DNA of 6,194 nt from Balneolaceae bacterium (GTDB lineage Bacteria > Bacteroidota > Rhodothermia > Balneolales > Balneolaceae): NCBI GenBank assembly GCA_007123785.1, contig SLGL01000394.1:1-6194 (forward strand), given 5' to 3'. Made by a program: the position numbers and the translations under genes. Below are positions 6,143 through 6,194 of this stretch, piece after piece (positions within the stretch are counted from its first letter, which is position 1; every line of letters starts with the position of its first letter). The notes beneath the pieces are model-generated. The model had not been told where the DNA came from. It worked only from the letters and a program-made list of their open reading frames with translations, and did no database searches.

Positions 6143-6194
6143 TCACAAGCCGCCTCTTTCATCCACAAATTCTTCCACTTCATCAAGTGTGGGC
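6143..6194 (-). CDS. iolC: C-terminal end of a PfkB-type kinase, probable 5-dehydro-2-deoxygluconokinase
   Basis: Reading in from the right edge, one minus-strand frame encodes PTLDEVEEFVDERGGL and stops at TGA 6143-6145. The PTxxEVExF pattern is the usual final helix of PfkB/ribokinase-type sugar kinases, including IolC, where it closes the protein. The gene immediately downstream belongs to a family found next to iolC in Corynebacterium, and iolD and an iolE-like gene are nearby. IolC, which phosphorylates 5-dehydro-2-deoxygluconate, is therefore the best guess. Only 16 residues are visible, so the catalytic part cannot be checked and another PfkB kinase is possible. The protein ends at the kinase tail, with no C-terminal aldolase-like extension such as the DUF2090 domain fused to IolC in many proteobacteria. 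Confidence 0.55.
   Translation of the reverse strand, partial: PTLDEVEEFVDERGGL

Noticed and set aside
6130..6186. Extension of the aldolase-like gene to a TTG at 6184-6186 or ATG at 6181-6183
   Set aside because: It would overlap the apparent kinase C-terminus, the added residues look unlike the family, and a well-placed Shine-Dalgarno sequence supports ATG 6129.

Overview
The window holds two unrelated blocks that meet near position 940. I place the organism tentatively in the Balneolota/Rhodothermota/Bacteroidota neighbourhood. The reasons are that four of the five visible start codons lack a Shine-Dalgarno sequence, the coding sequence is moderately AT-rich, and the OmpA-type lipoprotein and inositol genes have the style of that group. 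This is a by-eye impression, not a computed classification.

Block 1 (1-938, plus strand) looks like cell-envelope chromosome. It starts with the last 39 residues of a protein that resembles the C-terminal left-handed beta-helix of a sugar-1-phosphate nucleotidyltransferase. A 149-bp gap with several small inverted repeats follows. Then comes a complete outer-membrane lipoprotein with a lipobox, a glycine-zipper segment and a peptidoglycan-binding OmpA domain.

Block 2 (948-6194) is part of a myo-inositol (iol) catabolic locus. A LacI-family repressor (minus strand) is divergent from an IolE-like TIM-barrel gene (plus strand). The 218-bp region between them carries two copies of a CpG-centred palindrome: a 12-bp core 19 bp from the repressor start, and an 18-bp perfect version 62 bp from the iolE-like start. 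These are very probably the repressor's own operators. The iolE-like gene converges on iolD, a complete thiamine-diphosphate ring hydrolase, with only 30 bp between their stop codons. Upstream of iolD on the minus strand, across a second 218-bp gap, are a Cgl0159-family putative class I aldolase and the extreme C-terminus of a PfkB-type kinase that fits IolC.

In pathway terms, IolE dehydrates 2-keto-myo-inositol to a cyclic diketone and IolD opens the ring to 5-deoxyglucuronate. After an isomerisation by IolB (not in this window), IolC phosphorylates the product. The Cgl0159-like protein is the best candidate for the final aldol cleavage to dihydroxyacetone phosphate and malonate semialdehyde. 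Inositol dehydrogenase, IolB and the transporter are not present and would be expected beyond the right edge or elsewhere. No RNA genes, CRISPR arrays, insertion sequences or convincing intrinsic terminators were seen.
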